NCBI GenBank assembly: GCA_963837425.1
Contig: CAWINH010000013.1
Span: 1 to 41,948, forward strand
From: CAWINH01 sp963837425
GTDB taxonomy: Bacteria > Chloroflexota > Limnocylindria > QHBO01
Direction: 5' to 3'
Length of the DNA: 41,948 nucleotides
Under the pieces are notes generated by a model that saw only the letters and a program-made list of their open reading frames with translations, ran no database searches and was not told the DNA's origin. The position numbers were made by a program, and so were the translations under genes. Within the stretch, counting starts at the first letter, position 1, and every line of letters begins with the position of its first letter. Shown here in pieces: positions 6,824-14,863 of this stretch.

Positions 6824-6829
6824 GGCCGC

Positions 6830-7618
6830 ATGACGGATCGCCCGGGTCACGTCGATCGCCTGTGGCCGGACCCGCGCGCCGGCCTGCTGCTCGACGAGGC
6901 GCTGGCCGATGCCCGCCCGCAGCTGCGTGCGGATCGCCCGGTGGTGGGCGTGAACATGGTCACCAGCATCGACGGGCGGGCCCAGCTGGGCGGCACCGCC
7001 GAGGGGCTGAGCGGCCGTGCCGATCGACGCCTGATGCAGCTCTACCGCGTCGGGTTCGACGCCGTCGCGAGCGGCGTCGGGACGCTGCGGGCGGACGACT
7101 TCCACTCGCGCCTGGCGGCCGACCTCGCGGCGCGCCGCGAGGCCAATGGGCTGACCGCGCAGCCGGTCGCGGTGCTCATCGGGGGAAGCGGTCCGATTCC
7201 CGTCGAGCGGGGCTGGTTCACGAACGCCCATCCCGAGCAGCGCCGGATCCTGGCGATCGGCGCCGACAGCCCGCATCGCGACCACGAGCTTCCCGGGGTG
7301 GAGGCATGGGTCGCACCCACCCGGCGTCCCGACCCCGCCTGGCTCCTGGGCCGCCTGACTGCGATCGGCGTTCGTTCGCTGCTCCTCGAGGGCGGCCCCA
7401 CCGTCGTCTCGGCCTTCCTGGCCGCGGACCTCATCGACGAGCTGTACTGGACGATCGGGGCGCGCCTGATCGGCACCGGGGCGCTGCCGATGATCGCGCC
7501 CGTCGCCGGGGGTTCGCCGTTCGCGGATCGGCCGCGCGAAGGGCATCTGGTGGGCGTCCTGCGCAGCGACGACGAGCTCTTCCTGCAGTATCGCTTCACG
7601 CCGGTGGAGGTCGGGTAG
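6830..7618 (+). CDS. RibD C-terminal-type (dihydrofolate reductase fold) reductase
   Basis: The 262-residue product is the reductase domain of the RibD/DHFR superfamily without a deaminase domain. Motifs include VNMVTSIDGRAQLGG near the N-terminus, DAVASGVGTLRADD, and LLLEGGPTVVSAFL near the C-terminus, matching pyrimidine reductase proteins of the RibD_C family. Such stand-alone proteins may act in riboflavin synthesis with a separate deaminase, or as NADPH-dependent reductases of unknown substrate. The frame is open upstream through the antisense TSUP gene, but 6830 gives the family length and lies 6 nt behind a TACCAT box. The next gene, an F420-type oxidoreductase, follows 9 nt downstream. 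Confidence 0.87.
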   Translation: MTDRPGHVDRLWPDPRAGLLLDEALADARPQLRADRPVVGVNMVTSIDGRAQLGGTAEGLSGRADRRLMQLYRVGFDAVASGVGTLRADDFHSRLAADLAARREANGLTAQPVAVLIGGSGPIPVERGWFTNAHPEQRRILAIGADSPHRDHELPGVEAWVAPTRRPDPAWLLGRLTAIGVRSLLLEGGPTVVSAFLAADLIDELYWTIGARLIGTGALPMIAPVAGGSPFADRPREGHLVGVLRSDDELFLQYRFTPVEVG

Positions 7619-7621
7619 CAT
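7616..7621 (+). promoter_or_regulatory. -10 box of the LLM oxidoreductase gene (leaderless)
   Basis: TAGCAT overlaps the stop codon of the preceding gene and lies 6 nt before the ATG at 7628. It repeats the spacing seen at other starts in this window. TTCACG at 7595-7600 could be a -35, but the spacer would be only 15 nt. Confidence 0.4.
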
Positions 7622-7627
7622 CGGGCC

Positions 7628-8533
7628 ATGCGTCAGCCTCCGCCGGAACTCGGGCGTCTTGGAGTGTGGGGTCACCTCGACAGCCTGTCCATCGGCGACG
7701 CACGCGCGTATGCGCGTCGCGCCGAGGAGCTCGGCTTCGGAACGCTGTGGGTTCCCGAGACGGTGGGCCGTGAGCCGTTCGCCCTGCTGGGCCTCCTGGC
7801 CGGGGAGACGAGCGAGATCCGGCTCGGCACCAGCATCGTGGGCATCTGGGGCCACGATGCCCAGACGACCCGGATGGCGGCCCTCACTCTCGCCGAGGCG
7901 ACCGGCGGCCGCTTCGTGCTGGGGCTTGGCGTCTCGCACCCGCACCTTGCCGGCAAGCTGCGCGGGCACCGCTTCGAGCGGCCGCTGACCCGGATGCGCG
8001 AGTTCCTGGCCGGCTACCGGGCAGCGGTCTACCGGGGACCGATGGTGGAGGGCTGGACCGAGCCCACGGTGCTCGTGGCCGCCCTGCGCGAGCGGATGCT
8101 GGCGCTTGCCGCCACCGACGCCGACGGCGCCTTTCCGTATCTCGTCACGCCCGAGCGAGTGGCGTGGGCCCGTGATGTGCTCGACGCGGCAAGGGCCGAC
8201 GACAGTCGGCCGGTCCTGGCCGTCACGCTGCCCTGCGTGCTGGAGACGGACCCCGCCGCCGCTCGCGAGACCGCCCGCGCGTACCTCGCGCCGTACCTGC
8301 GCACCCCGACCTACCACGCCAGCTGGACCGAGCAGGGGTTCACCGATTCCGACTGGACGAAGCCCGGGAGCGACGAGCTCGTCGACGCGATGGTGGCCTG
8401 GGGCGAGGTCGGGGAGCTCCAGGCGCGGATCGAGGAACTGACCGACGCGGGCGCCGACCACGTCGCGATCATTCCGCTGGCGCCCGACGGGACGACCGAG
8501 CAGCGCGCCACCCTCGAGGCCCTGGCCGGCTAG
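7628..8533 (+). CDS. LLM-class, probably F420-dependent oxidoreductase
   Basis: The 301-residue product has a luciferase-like monooxygenase TIM barrel. Typical segments are ARRAEELGFGTLWVPE, LGTSIVGIWGHDAQTTRMAALTLAEATGGRFVLGLGVSH and the C-terminal ELTDAGADHVAIIPL. The GRFVLGLGVSH region resembles the subfamily of probable F420-dependent oxidoreductases (TIGR03620-like) found in actinobacteria and Chloroflexota. Cofactor choice (F420 or FMN) and substrate are inferred, not seen. It starts 9 nt after the RibD-like gene, so the two may work together. Its stop overlaps the end of the convergent MFS gene by 4 nt. Confidence 0.85.
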   Translation: MRQPPPELGRLGVWGHLDSLSIGDARAYARRAEELGFGTLWVPETVGREPFALLGLLAGETSEIRLGTSIVGIWGHDAQTTRMAALTLAEATGGRFVLGLGVSHPHLAGKLRGHRFERPLTRMREFLAGYRAAVYRGPMVEGWTEPTVLVAALRERMLALAATDADGAFPYLVTPERVAWARDVLDAARADDSRPVLAVTLPCVLETDPAAARETARAYLAPYLRTPTYHASWTEQGFTDSDWTKPGSDELVDAMVAWGEVGELQARIEELTDAGADHVAIIPLAPDGTTEQRATLEALAG

Positions 8534-9804
8534 CGAGACGCCTCGATCGAAGTGGGCAGCTCGCCCGCGCGCACCTCCCCGGCGCGCCACCCGATGCGCC
8601 GCACGCTCGGAATCAGCAGGGCACCCAGGTAGACGGCGACCCCGAGCGTGGCGGCTGCGACGAGCGTCGATGCCGGCCCGATCGCATCCGAGATCGGCGC
8701 CACCAGCAGGTAGCCAATCGGCTGGAAGACGAGCGACACGAGCCAGTCGTAGCTCGAAACGCGCGACAGCGCCTGGGGCGGGACCTGCTGCTGGAGGACC
8801 GTATACCACCAGGTGTTCGCGAGCTCCATGCAGGCGAGCGCCACGAGGGAGGCGGCCATGATCAGCCCGACGCCGAGCGGTGGCGCCAGGACGTAGAGGG
8901 GGACGAAGAAGAGCGGCCCGAGCACGAATCCGGCGGCGATCGGTCGCGCCGGCCGCCAGCGCAGCGCGACGACACCGCCAAGCAGGCCGCCAACGGCCTG
9001 GGCCGTGACGATCAGGCCCCAGCTGGCGGCCCCGCCCAGGGAGGAATCGGCGATGACCGGGCCCAGGACGAAGAAGGAGGCCAGGCACATGTTGCCGATC
9101 GCGAACACGAGGAGGGCGGAGCGAAGCCACTGCCGCGAAGCCACCTCCCGCCAGCCGGCAGCCAGCTCGGCCACGAACAGCCCGCGTTCGCCGGGCTCGA
9201 CGCGTCGCGGGACCCGCAGGAGGAGGAGCGAGATCGTGCTGACGCCGTACGTCGCGGCATTGATGGCGAAGACCCACGCCACGCCCGCGGTCGCCACCAT
9301 GAGCCCGGAGACCGAGGGGCCGATGATCGAGGTGGCGCTCCGCGACAGGCTCATGAACGCATTGCCCTGCTGCAGCCGAGAGTCATCGAGCACCTGCGGC
9401 ATGAGCCCGGCGGAGGCCGGCACGAAGAACGCGCTGGCGGTGCCGATCACCGCGCTCCCGAGCGCGAGATGCCAGAGCTCGGCGTTGCCGGTCAGCAGCA
9501 GGACCGTGAATGCGACCTCTACGCCGCCCCGGATGACGTCGGCCGCGAGCATGACCCGCTGTCGCGGGAGGCGATCGGCCCACACGCCACCGACGAGGAT
9601 GAAGACGAGGCGTGGCACGCTGTACGTGGTCAGGACCAGGCCGATGCCTCCGGCACCTCCGCCCAGGCCCAGGACCGCGAAGGCAAAGGCGACCGGCATG
9701 AGGGCGTCGCCGAAGGCACTCGTCGCCTGGCCGATCCACAGCATGCGGAACGGCCCCTCGCCAATGGGACCGAGCCGCTGGCGTAGCTGCGCGCCGAACG
9801 TCAC
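8530..9804 (-). CDS. MFS transporter
   Basis: The 424-residue product has about 12 hydrophobic segments in two bundles, a cytoplasmic start (MTFGAQLRQRLGP), and the loop 2-3 signature GGVWADRLPRQRVM. It resembles the MFS_3/enterobactin-exporter branch, with FFVPASAGLMPQVL and QQQVPPQALSRVSSYDW, typical of drug or small-molecule exporters in actinobacteria and Chloroflexota. Substrate is unknown. It starts at GTG 9804 and has no obvious ribosome site. It points away from dnaE2 and towards the oxidoreductase gene. Confidence 0.87.
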   Translation of the reverse strand: MTFGAQLRQRLGPIGEGPFRMLWIGQATSAFGDALMPVAFAFAVLGLGGGAGGIGLVLTTYSVPRLVFILVGGVWADRLPRQRVMLAADVIRGGVEVAFTVLLLTGNAELWHLALGSAVIGTASAFFVPASAGLMPQVLDDSRLQQGNAFMSLSRSATSIIGPSVSGLMVATAGVAWVFAINAATYGVSTISLLLLRVPRRVEPGERGLFVAELAAGWREVASRQWLRSALLVFAIGNMCLASFFVLGPVIADSSLGGAASWGLIVTAQAVGGLLGGVVALRWRPARPIAAGFVLGPLFFVPLYVLAPPLGVGLIMAASLVALACMELANTWWYTVLQQQVPPQALSRVSSYDWLVSLVFQPIGYLLVAPISDAIGPASTLVAAATLGVAVYLGALLIPSVRRIGWRAGEVRAGELPTSIEASR

Positions 9805-9835
9805 AGCCCCATCGTCGCCGATTCGGGCCGGTGGT

Positions 9836-9946
9836 GTGCAGCTCTTCGGCTACGCGGTGCTGTATGTGGCGGGGGCGGCGCTGGCGGTGGTCCTGGCGAC
9901 GATGATCGCCGTGAACGGTCGAGGTCTCGAGCCCGCAAGCGCGTGA
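9836..9946 (+). CDS. possible small single-pass membrane protein
   Basis: A GTG-started frame encodes 36 residues: a 24-residue hydrophobic helix (FGYAVLYVAGAALAVVLATM) and a polar tail ending in TGA at 9944-9946. It lies between the divergent MFS start and the dnaE2 LexA box. No clear ribosome site precedes it, and I recognise no family. The frame is open further upstream, antisense to the MFS gene, so the ORF could be chance. Confidence 0.25.
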   Translation: MQLFGYAVLYVAGAALAVVLATMIAVNGRGLEPASA

Positions 9947-9987
9947 CGATCGCCGGCTGGGCCCCCTGTCAGGGGCTGGTCCACATC

Positions 9988-9999
9988 GAACGGTTGTTC
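9988..9999 (+). promoter_or_regulatory. LexA box before dnaE2
   Basis: GAACGGTTGTTC fits GAAC-N4-GTTC, and the flanking bases are less symmetric than at the other two sites. TATTCT (10000-10005) directly abuts it as a -10 box, 10 nt before the dnaE2 ATG, the same geometry as at imuA. I see no good -35. Confidence 0.85.
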
Positions 10000-10015
10000 T
10001 ATTCTTGCAGGTCCG

Positions 10016-13000
10016 ATGACCAGCCCGCACGCCGATTACTGCGAGCTCCATGCCCACTCGAACTTCAGCTTCCTGGACGGCGCCAGCCACCCGGAGGAGC
10101 TGATCGGCCGCGCCGCGCAGCTGGGCATGCCGGCCCTGGCCGTCACCGACCACGCGGGCCTGTACGCCGCAGTCCGCCTCTGGAAGGCGGCCGCCCAGAC
10201 CCGTACCAATGCCGCCCGGGCGGCCGGCCTGCAGCCGATCACCGCGATCGTCGGGCTGGAGCTGGCCGTCCCCCGGGATCCCGATGAGCTGCGTCTCGCG
10301 CAGCGCGGCCGGAGGCTGAACGACCCGTACCGGGGCAGCCGGGCGAGCCGCGGCTGGCCCGGCGAGCTGCACGCAGGCCCCATCCCCGGCGACCACCTCG
10401 TCCTGCTGGCGCGGGACGCCGCCGGCTACACCGCACTTTCGCGCCTCGCGTCGCGCGGCCACCTGGCCGGTGAGAAGCAGTTCCCCGTCTTCGAGCGCTC
10501 GCTCGTGGAGACCGCCCTGGACGAGGCGCGGGGCCACCTGGTGGGCCTCTCCGGCTGCCGCAACGGGGAGGTTCCGCGCCGCCTGCTGGCCGGGGAGGAG
10601 GACGGCGCGCGCGCAGCCGCAGAACGCTGGGCGCGCCACTTCCCGGATGGTGACTTCGCGGTGGAGCTTGGTCACCACCTCCTGCCGGACGACGACTGGC
10701 TCACGGCGCAGCTCGCCGACCTGGCACGAGCGACCGGGCTGCCCGCCGTGGTCACCAACGAGGTGCACTACGCCGATCCGGGCGGCCATCGGCTCCAGGA
10801 CGTGCTGGTCTGCGTCCGTCACGGGGCCACCCTGGACGAGGCGCGCGAGCTGCTCCTCCCCAACGCCGAGTATCGGCTCAAGTCGGGGGCCGAGCTCGCG
10901 GCCATCGGCCAGGGCCTGCCGGACGCACGCAGCCGCGAGGCCTGGCAGCGAGGCATGGAGCGGGCGGCCGCCATCGGCCGGACGTGCAGGCTGGACCTGG
11001 ACTTCGAACGCTATCGGTTCCCGGGCTTCACGGTCCCCGAGGGCGAGACGCCGTTCTCATACCTGTACCAGCTTGCGCACAACGGCTTACGGCAGCGTTA
11101 TCGGCCCATTACCAAGCAGGCGGTGAACCAGCTGGCGCACGAGCTCGACATCATCGAGCGCACGAACCTGGCCGAGTTCTTCCTCATCGTCTGGGACCTC
11201 ATGGAGTTCGCCCGTGCCGGCCGCATCATCGGCCAGGGGAGGGGAAGTGCTGGCGACTCGATCGTGGCCTACTGCCTGGGCATCACCAAGGTCGACCCGA
11301 TCGAGCACAAGCTCCTCTTCGAGCGCTTCATCAACGAGGCGCGGACGCTGCCGGACATCGACATCGACTTCGACGTCAATCGCCGCGAGGAGGTGATCCA
11401 GTACCTCTACACCCGCTACGGCGAGGACCACGCGGCCATGGTCTGCACGGTCATCACTTACCGCGCCCGGTCCGCGGTGCGCGAGGTGGCCAAGGCGCTC
11501 GCCTTTCCGCCCGATGCGGTGGACCGCGTGGCCAAGGCACTCGACACCCGCGACGCGACGGACGTCGCCCGAGACCTGGCCCTCGACGGCTCGTTCGGGT
11601 GGCTCTTCGACGAGCTGGGGCTGCCCATGGAGGATGCGGCGGTCCCCTCCGGCCGCGATGGACGGGCCGATGCCGGCGCGGTCGTCCGCCAGCCTTCCGA
11701 CTCCCCCTGGCACGGCAGCCCTCGCCCAGCCCTGGCGCTGCCACCGGCGCCGCTTCCCCTGCGCCCGGACCTGGCCGATGCCGAGGCGCGCGCCCGAGAG
11801 GCGGCGGGGGACCGGGATGGGCGGCCGTACAGCGAGTCGGGCTGGGTGCCGCCGCGGCGGCCGAGCGTGCTTGATCAGTCCGTCGTCAGCGTCAAGCACG
11901 AGGGCTGGCAGCAGAAGCGCTACGGCCCGGGTGGGCTGCGCGAAGCGGGGCCGCCTCCCGAGTCGTTGGCGGTACCGCAGCCGCGCGACAACGGCTCGCC
12001 GGGGCCCTGGAACGACCCGCCGCCGGTGGTCCGCGTGGACCCCGAGAGTGGCATGCCCATTGAGGAGCGCCGACGCCCGAGCGTCATTCCGGAAGAGAGC
12101 GGTGCCGCATCTCGCCATCCAGTCGCCGGTGCGCCCCATGTCGCGCCGCGGAACCGCTGGCAGTGGCTCCTGGCCCTCTGCGCCGAGATCGACGGCTTCC
12201 CGCGCCACCTGGGGATCCACGTGGGTGGCATGCTCGTGACCCGCACCCCGCTCATCGAGCTGGTGCCCATCGAGCGCGCCAGCATGCCGGGTCGAGTCGT
12301 GACCCAGTACGACAAGGAGGATATCGAGGCGCTGGGCCTCGTGAAGATCGACCTCCTCAGCCTGCGGACCCTGGGCGTCGTCTCCGACGCGCTGGACCGG
12401 ATCGAGCGCGACACCGGCACCAGGATCGACCTCGACGAGCTCCCCCACGACGACCCCGAGGTGTTCCGCACGATCCGCGCCGCGGACACGGTGGGGATGT
12501 TCCAGGTCGAGTCCCGGGCCCAGATGCAGGCGCTGCCCAAGGCGCGCCCGGAGCGCTTCGAGGACCTCGTCGTCCAGGTCGCGATCATCCGCCCCGGCCC
12601 GGTGCAGGGCAACGCGGTCCATCCGTATCTGCGAAGACGCGCCGGGCAGGAAGAGGTGACGTATCCCCATCCCAGCCTGGAGCCGATCCTGGGCGACACG
12701 CTGGGCGTGATCCTCTACCAGGAGCAGGTCATGCAGGTCGCCATCGACGTCTGCGGCTACTCACCCCTCGAGGCGGACATCTTCCGCAAGGCGATGGGCA
12801 GCCACCGCAGCCACGCGAAGATGCAGGCCGAGCGTGACCGCTTCGTGGGCGGCGCCATGCGCACCGGCCTCACCGAAGCCGATGCGGAAGACCTGTTCAA
12901 ACGCTGCTCCGCCTTTGCCGAGTTCGGCTTCGCGCGGGCCCACGCGGCGGCCTTCGCGAAGATCACCTACGACACCGCCTGGCTGAAGATCCACTATCCG

Positions 13001-13912
13001 GCGCACTACTACGCGGGCGTCCTGAACAACCAGCCGATGGGCTTCTACTCGCCGGCGGTCGTGCTCGGCGACGCGAAGCGGCACGGGATGAGGGCGCTGC
13101 CGGTGGACGTCAACGCATCGGCCTGGGATCACGACACCCGCCCGGGCGAAGACGGTGACGGCGCCTTCGCCCTGCGCCTCGGCCTGCGCCAGGTGAAGGG
13201 GATCGACGAGGCCGCGCGCGAGATGCTCGAGCGCGAGCGCGCCATCGGGCCCTATGCCGGCGTCCGCGACTTCGTGGCACGGACCGGCCTCGGCGAGCAG
13301 GTCGTGGAGCGGCTCATTGCGGTGGGCGCCTTCGACTGGACCGATGCACCCCGCCGCGAGCTGCTCTGGCAGCTGCGCACGACCATGGCCGACGCCAACC
13401 CCGCGCGTCCCGCGCTGGGCCTGACCGATGACGCTCAGCGCGCGCTGGGCGCCTCCCTGCCGCAGATGACCTTCGCGGAGAAGGTGGCCGCCGACTATCG
13501 GGAGCTGGGCCTGTCGCAGACGGCCCACGCCGTCGAGCTCTTCCGCGAGCGGCTCGGCGCGCGAGGGGTGATCACCGTGGCCGAGGCGGGAAAGCGGCGG
13601 GATCGGTCCTCGATCCGGCTGGCGGGGCTGGCGGTCAGCGTCCAGCACCCGATGACCGCCAAGAACTTCGTCTTCATCGCGCTCGAGGACGAGACGGGAA
13701 TGATCAACGTAACCCTGCGCCCGAACGTGTACACCGCGCATCGGTCCATGCTCCATCGCCATCCGCTGCTCGTCATCGACGGGGTGCTGCAGGTCGAGGG
13801 GGAGGTGCTCAACGTCGTCGCGCGGCGCCTGCGCCCGGTGGCGGAGGTGATCGCCGAGGACGCGCGCGACCCGCGTCTTCCACTCCGCAGGCAGCAGCGC
13901 ATGTTCCGCTGA
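10016..13912 (+). CDS. dnaE2: DnaE2, error-prone DNA polymerase III alpha subunit
   Basis: At 1298 residues this is longer than usual DnaE2 (about 1050-1100). Domains in order: PHP domain (CELHAHSNFSFLDGAS, then TDHAGLYA); palm with PDIDIDFD carrying the two catalytic aspartates (about residue 446-453); an insertion of about 170 residues (about 541-711); palm/fingers continuing with GFPRHLGIHVGGML, DKEDIEALGLVKIDLL (third acidic residue), GMFQVESRAQMQ and IRPGPVQGNAVHPY; HhH domain; OB domain (FVFIALEDETGMINV). DnaE2 extends past lesions with ImuA and ImuB during the SOS response. The insertion is rich in Pro, Arg and Gly and has no cysteine, so it is neither a recognisable fold nor an intein. 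A LexA box lies immediately upstream. Confidence 0.95.
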   Translation: MTSPHADYCELHAHSNFSFLDGASHPEELIGRAAQLGMPALAVTDHAGLYAAVRLWKAAAQTRTNAARAAGLQPITAIVGLELAVPRDPDELRLAQRGRRLNDPYRGSRASRGWPGELHAGPIPGDHLVLLARDAAGYTALSRLASRGHLAGEKQFPVFERSLVETALDEARGHLVGLSGCRNGEVPRRLLAGEEDGARAAAERWARHFPDGDFAVELGHHLLPDDDWLTAQLADLARATGLPAVVTNEVHYADPGGHRLQDVLVCVRHGATLDEARELLLPNAEYRLKSGAELAAIGQGLPDARSREAWQRGMERAAAIGRTCRLDLDFERYRFPGFTVPEGETPFSYLYQLAHNGLRQRYRPITKQAVNQLAHELDIIERTNLAEFFLIVWDLMEFARAGRIIGQGRGSAGDSIVAYCLGITKVDPIEHKLLFERFINEARTLPDIDIDFDVNRREEVIQYLYTRYGEDHAAMVCTVITYRARSAVREVAKALAFPPDAVDRVAKALDTRDATDVARDLALDGSFGWLFDELGLPMEDAAVPSGRDGRADAGAVVRQPSDSPWHGSPRPALALPPAPLPLRPDLADAEARAREAAGDRDGRPYSESGWVPPRRPSVLDQSVVSVKHEGWQQKRYGPGGLREAGPPPESLAVPQPRDNGSPGPWNDPPPVVRVDPESGMPIEERRRPSVIPEESGAASRHPVAGAPHVAPRNRWQWLLALCAEIDGFPRHLGIHVGGMLVTRTPLIELVPIERASMPGRVVTQYDKEDIEALGLVKIDLLSLRTLGVVSDALDRIERDTGTRIDLDELPHDDPEVFRTIRAADTVGMFQVESRAQMQALPKARPERFEDLVVQVAIIRPGPVQGNAVHPYLRRRAGQEEVTYPHPSLEPILGDTLGVILYQEQVMQVAIDVCGYSPLEADIFRKAMGSHRSHAKMQAERDRFVGGAMRTGLTEADAEDLFKRCSAFAEFGFARAHAAAFAKITYDTAWLKIHYPAHYYAGVLNNQPMGFYSPAVVLGDAKRHGMRALPVDVNASAWDHDTRPGEDGDGAFALRLGLRQVKGIDEAAREMLERERAIGPYAGVRDFVARTGLGEQVVERLIAVGAFDWTDAPRRELLWQLRTTMADANPARPALGLTDDAQRALGASLPQMTFAEKVAADYRELGLSQTAHAVELFRERLGARGVITVAEAGKRRDRSSIRLAGLAVSVQHPMTAKNFVFIALEDETGMINVTLRPNVYTAHRSMLHRHPLLVIDGVLQVEGEVLNVVARRLRPVAEVIAEDARDPRLPLRRQQRMFR

Positions 13913-13983
13913 TTGGCCCTTGACGCGCCGCCCGGCGCGACGCACGCTCCGCCGCACAACGCTTCACCCAGGGGAGACTCGAC

Positions 13984-14466
13984 ATGACACGGCCCGAGCC
14001 CGGCCCGCGCGACCAGCACGGCGTGCGCTCCTTCCTCCGCGTCGGTGGGCCGATCCTGCTCGGGATCGGGCTGATCCTCACCATCGCCGGCCTCGCCAGC
14101 TTCTTTGCCGCGTTCGGCTCGTTCGGCTCGTTCGGCTCGTTCGGCGTGCCGAGCAACTTCTGGATGGCGTTCATTGGCCTGCCGCTGATCGGCATCGGAG
14201 CGTCCATGACCTGGATCGGCTACCTCGGCCCCGCGACCCGCTACGTGGCCGGCGAGCTCACGCCCACCCTTCGCGACACGCTCGGGTCGCTGGGCCTCTC
14301 GTCGGGGACGAAGTGCCCTTCCTGCGGCGCCGCGAACGACCGCGACGCCCGGTTCTGCGACGCGTGCGGCCATGCGCTGAGCGCGACCTGCCACTCCTGC
14401 GGGGCCGCCAACCACGCCGGAGCTCGCTTCTGCGACTCGTGCGGCGCCGCGCTGAACGGCCCTTGA
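13984..14466 (+). CDS. membrane protein with two C-terminal zinc ribbons
   Basis: The 160-residue product has an AGGGGAG ribosome site ending 8 nt before the ATG. Two membrane helices (about 20-43 and 58-80) flank a GSF repeat (three copies of a 9-nt unit, 14113-14139). The C-terminal 50 residues hold two CxxC...CxxC ribbons: KCPSCGAANDRDARFCDACG and CHSCGAANHAGARFCDSCG. This is the double-zinc-ribbon type common in signalling membrane proteins of Gram-positives and Chloroflexota. No catalytic domain is present. The zinc ribbons should face the cytoplasm. Function is unknown. Confidence 0.82.
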   Translation: MTRPEPGPRDQHGVRSFLRVGGPILLGIGLILTIAGLASFFAAFGSFGSFGSFGVPSNFWMAFIGLPLIGIGASMTWIGYLGPATRYVAGELTPTLRDTLGSLGLSSGTKCPSCGAANDRDARFCDACGHALSATCHSCGAANHAGARFCDSCGAALNGP

Positions 14467-14524
14467 CGCGTCCGCTCGGCGGACGCACCCTCGACGCAGT
14501 GGACCAGCAGCGGAGGGCAGACCG

Positions 14525-14794
14525 ATGTCCGAGGGACACGCAGAGGAGCAGGCGGTCGGGACCGTCACCCACTACTTCGGCCATCTGCAGGTGGCGGCGG
14601 TGACGCTGACCAGGGCGCTGAAGCTCGGCGACCGGATTCACATCCTGGGACACACCACCGACGTCGAGCAGACCGTGGACTCGATGGAGGTCGAGCACGA
14701 GAAGGTCGAGAGCGCCGGCCCGGGTGATGACGTTGCGCTCGCCGTCGCCGATCACGTCCGTGAGAACGACACGATCTACCGCGAGGACGGCTGA
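14525..14794 (+). CDS. translation elongation factor-like small beta-barrel protein
   Basis: The 89-residue product follows a GGAGG-type ribosome site (CGGAGGGCAGACCG). The sequence GTVTHYFGHLQVAAVTLTRALKLGDRIHILGHTTDVEQTVDSMEVEHEKVESAGPGDDVALAV reads like domain 2 of EF-Tu/IF2-type GTPases, including the typical G-D-x-I-x-I-x-G phrase. No G domain is present. Stand-alone proteins of this type are annotated as translation-factor-like with no known function. The gene is separated by about 60 nt from the zinc-ribbon gene upstream and 69 nt from the PAP2-like gene downstream. Confidence 0.8.
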   Translation: MSEGHAEEQAVGTVTHYFGHLQVAAVTLTRALKLGDRIHILGHTTDVEQTVDSMEVEHEKVESAGPGDDVALAVADHVRENDTIYREDG

Positions 14795-14863
14795 GCGCCT
14801 CCTCCGCATCCGGCGGTTCCCCGACTAGACTTCTCCGCGCAGCGGAGGAGGACAGAGCAGGGC

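Noticed and set aside
5417..9277. Very long minus-strand open frame of 1286 codons
   Set aside because: It is antisense to imuB, the RibD-like and the oxidoreductase genes, is Arg/Pro-rich, and has no domain; it is an artefact of high GC content.
11640..12150. Intein in dnaE2
   Set aside because: The inserted segment lacks a starting cysteine/serine block, a terminal His-Asn and any homing-endonuclease motif, and it contains no cysteine at all.
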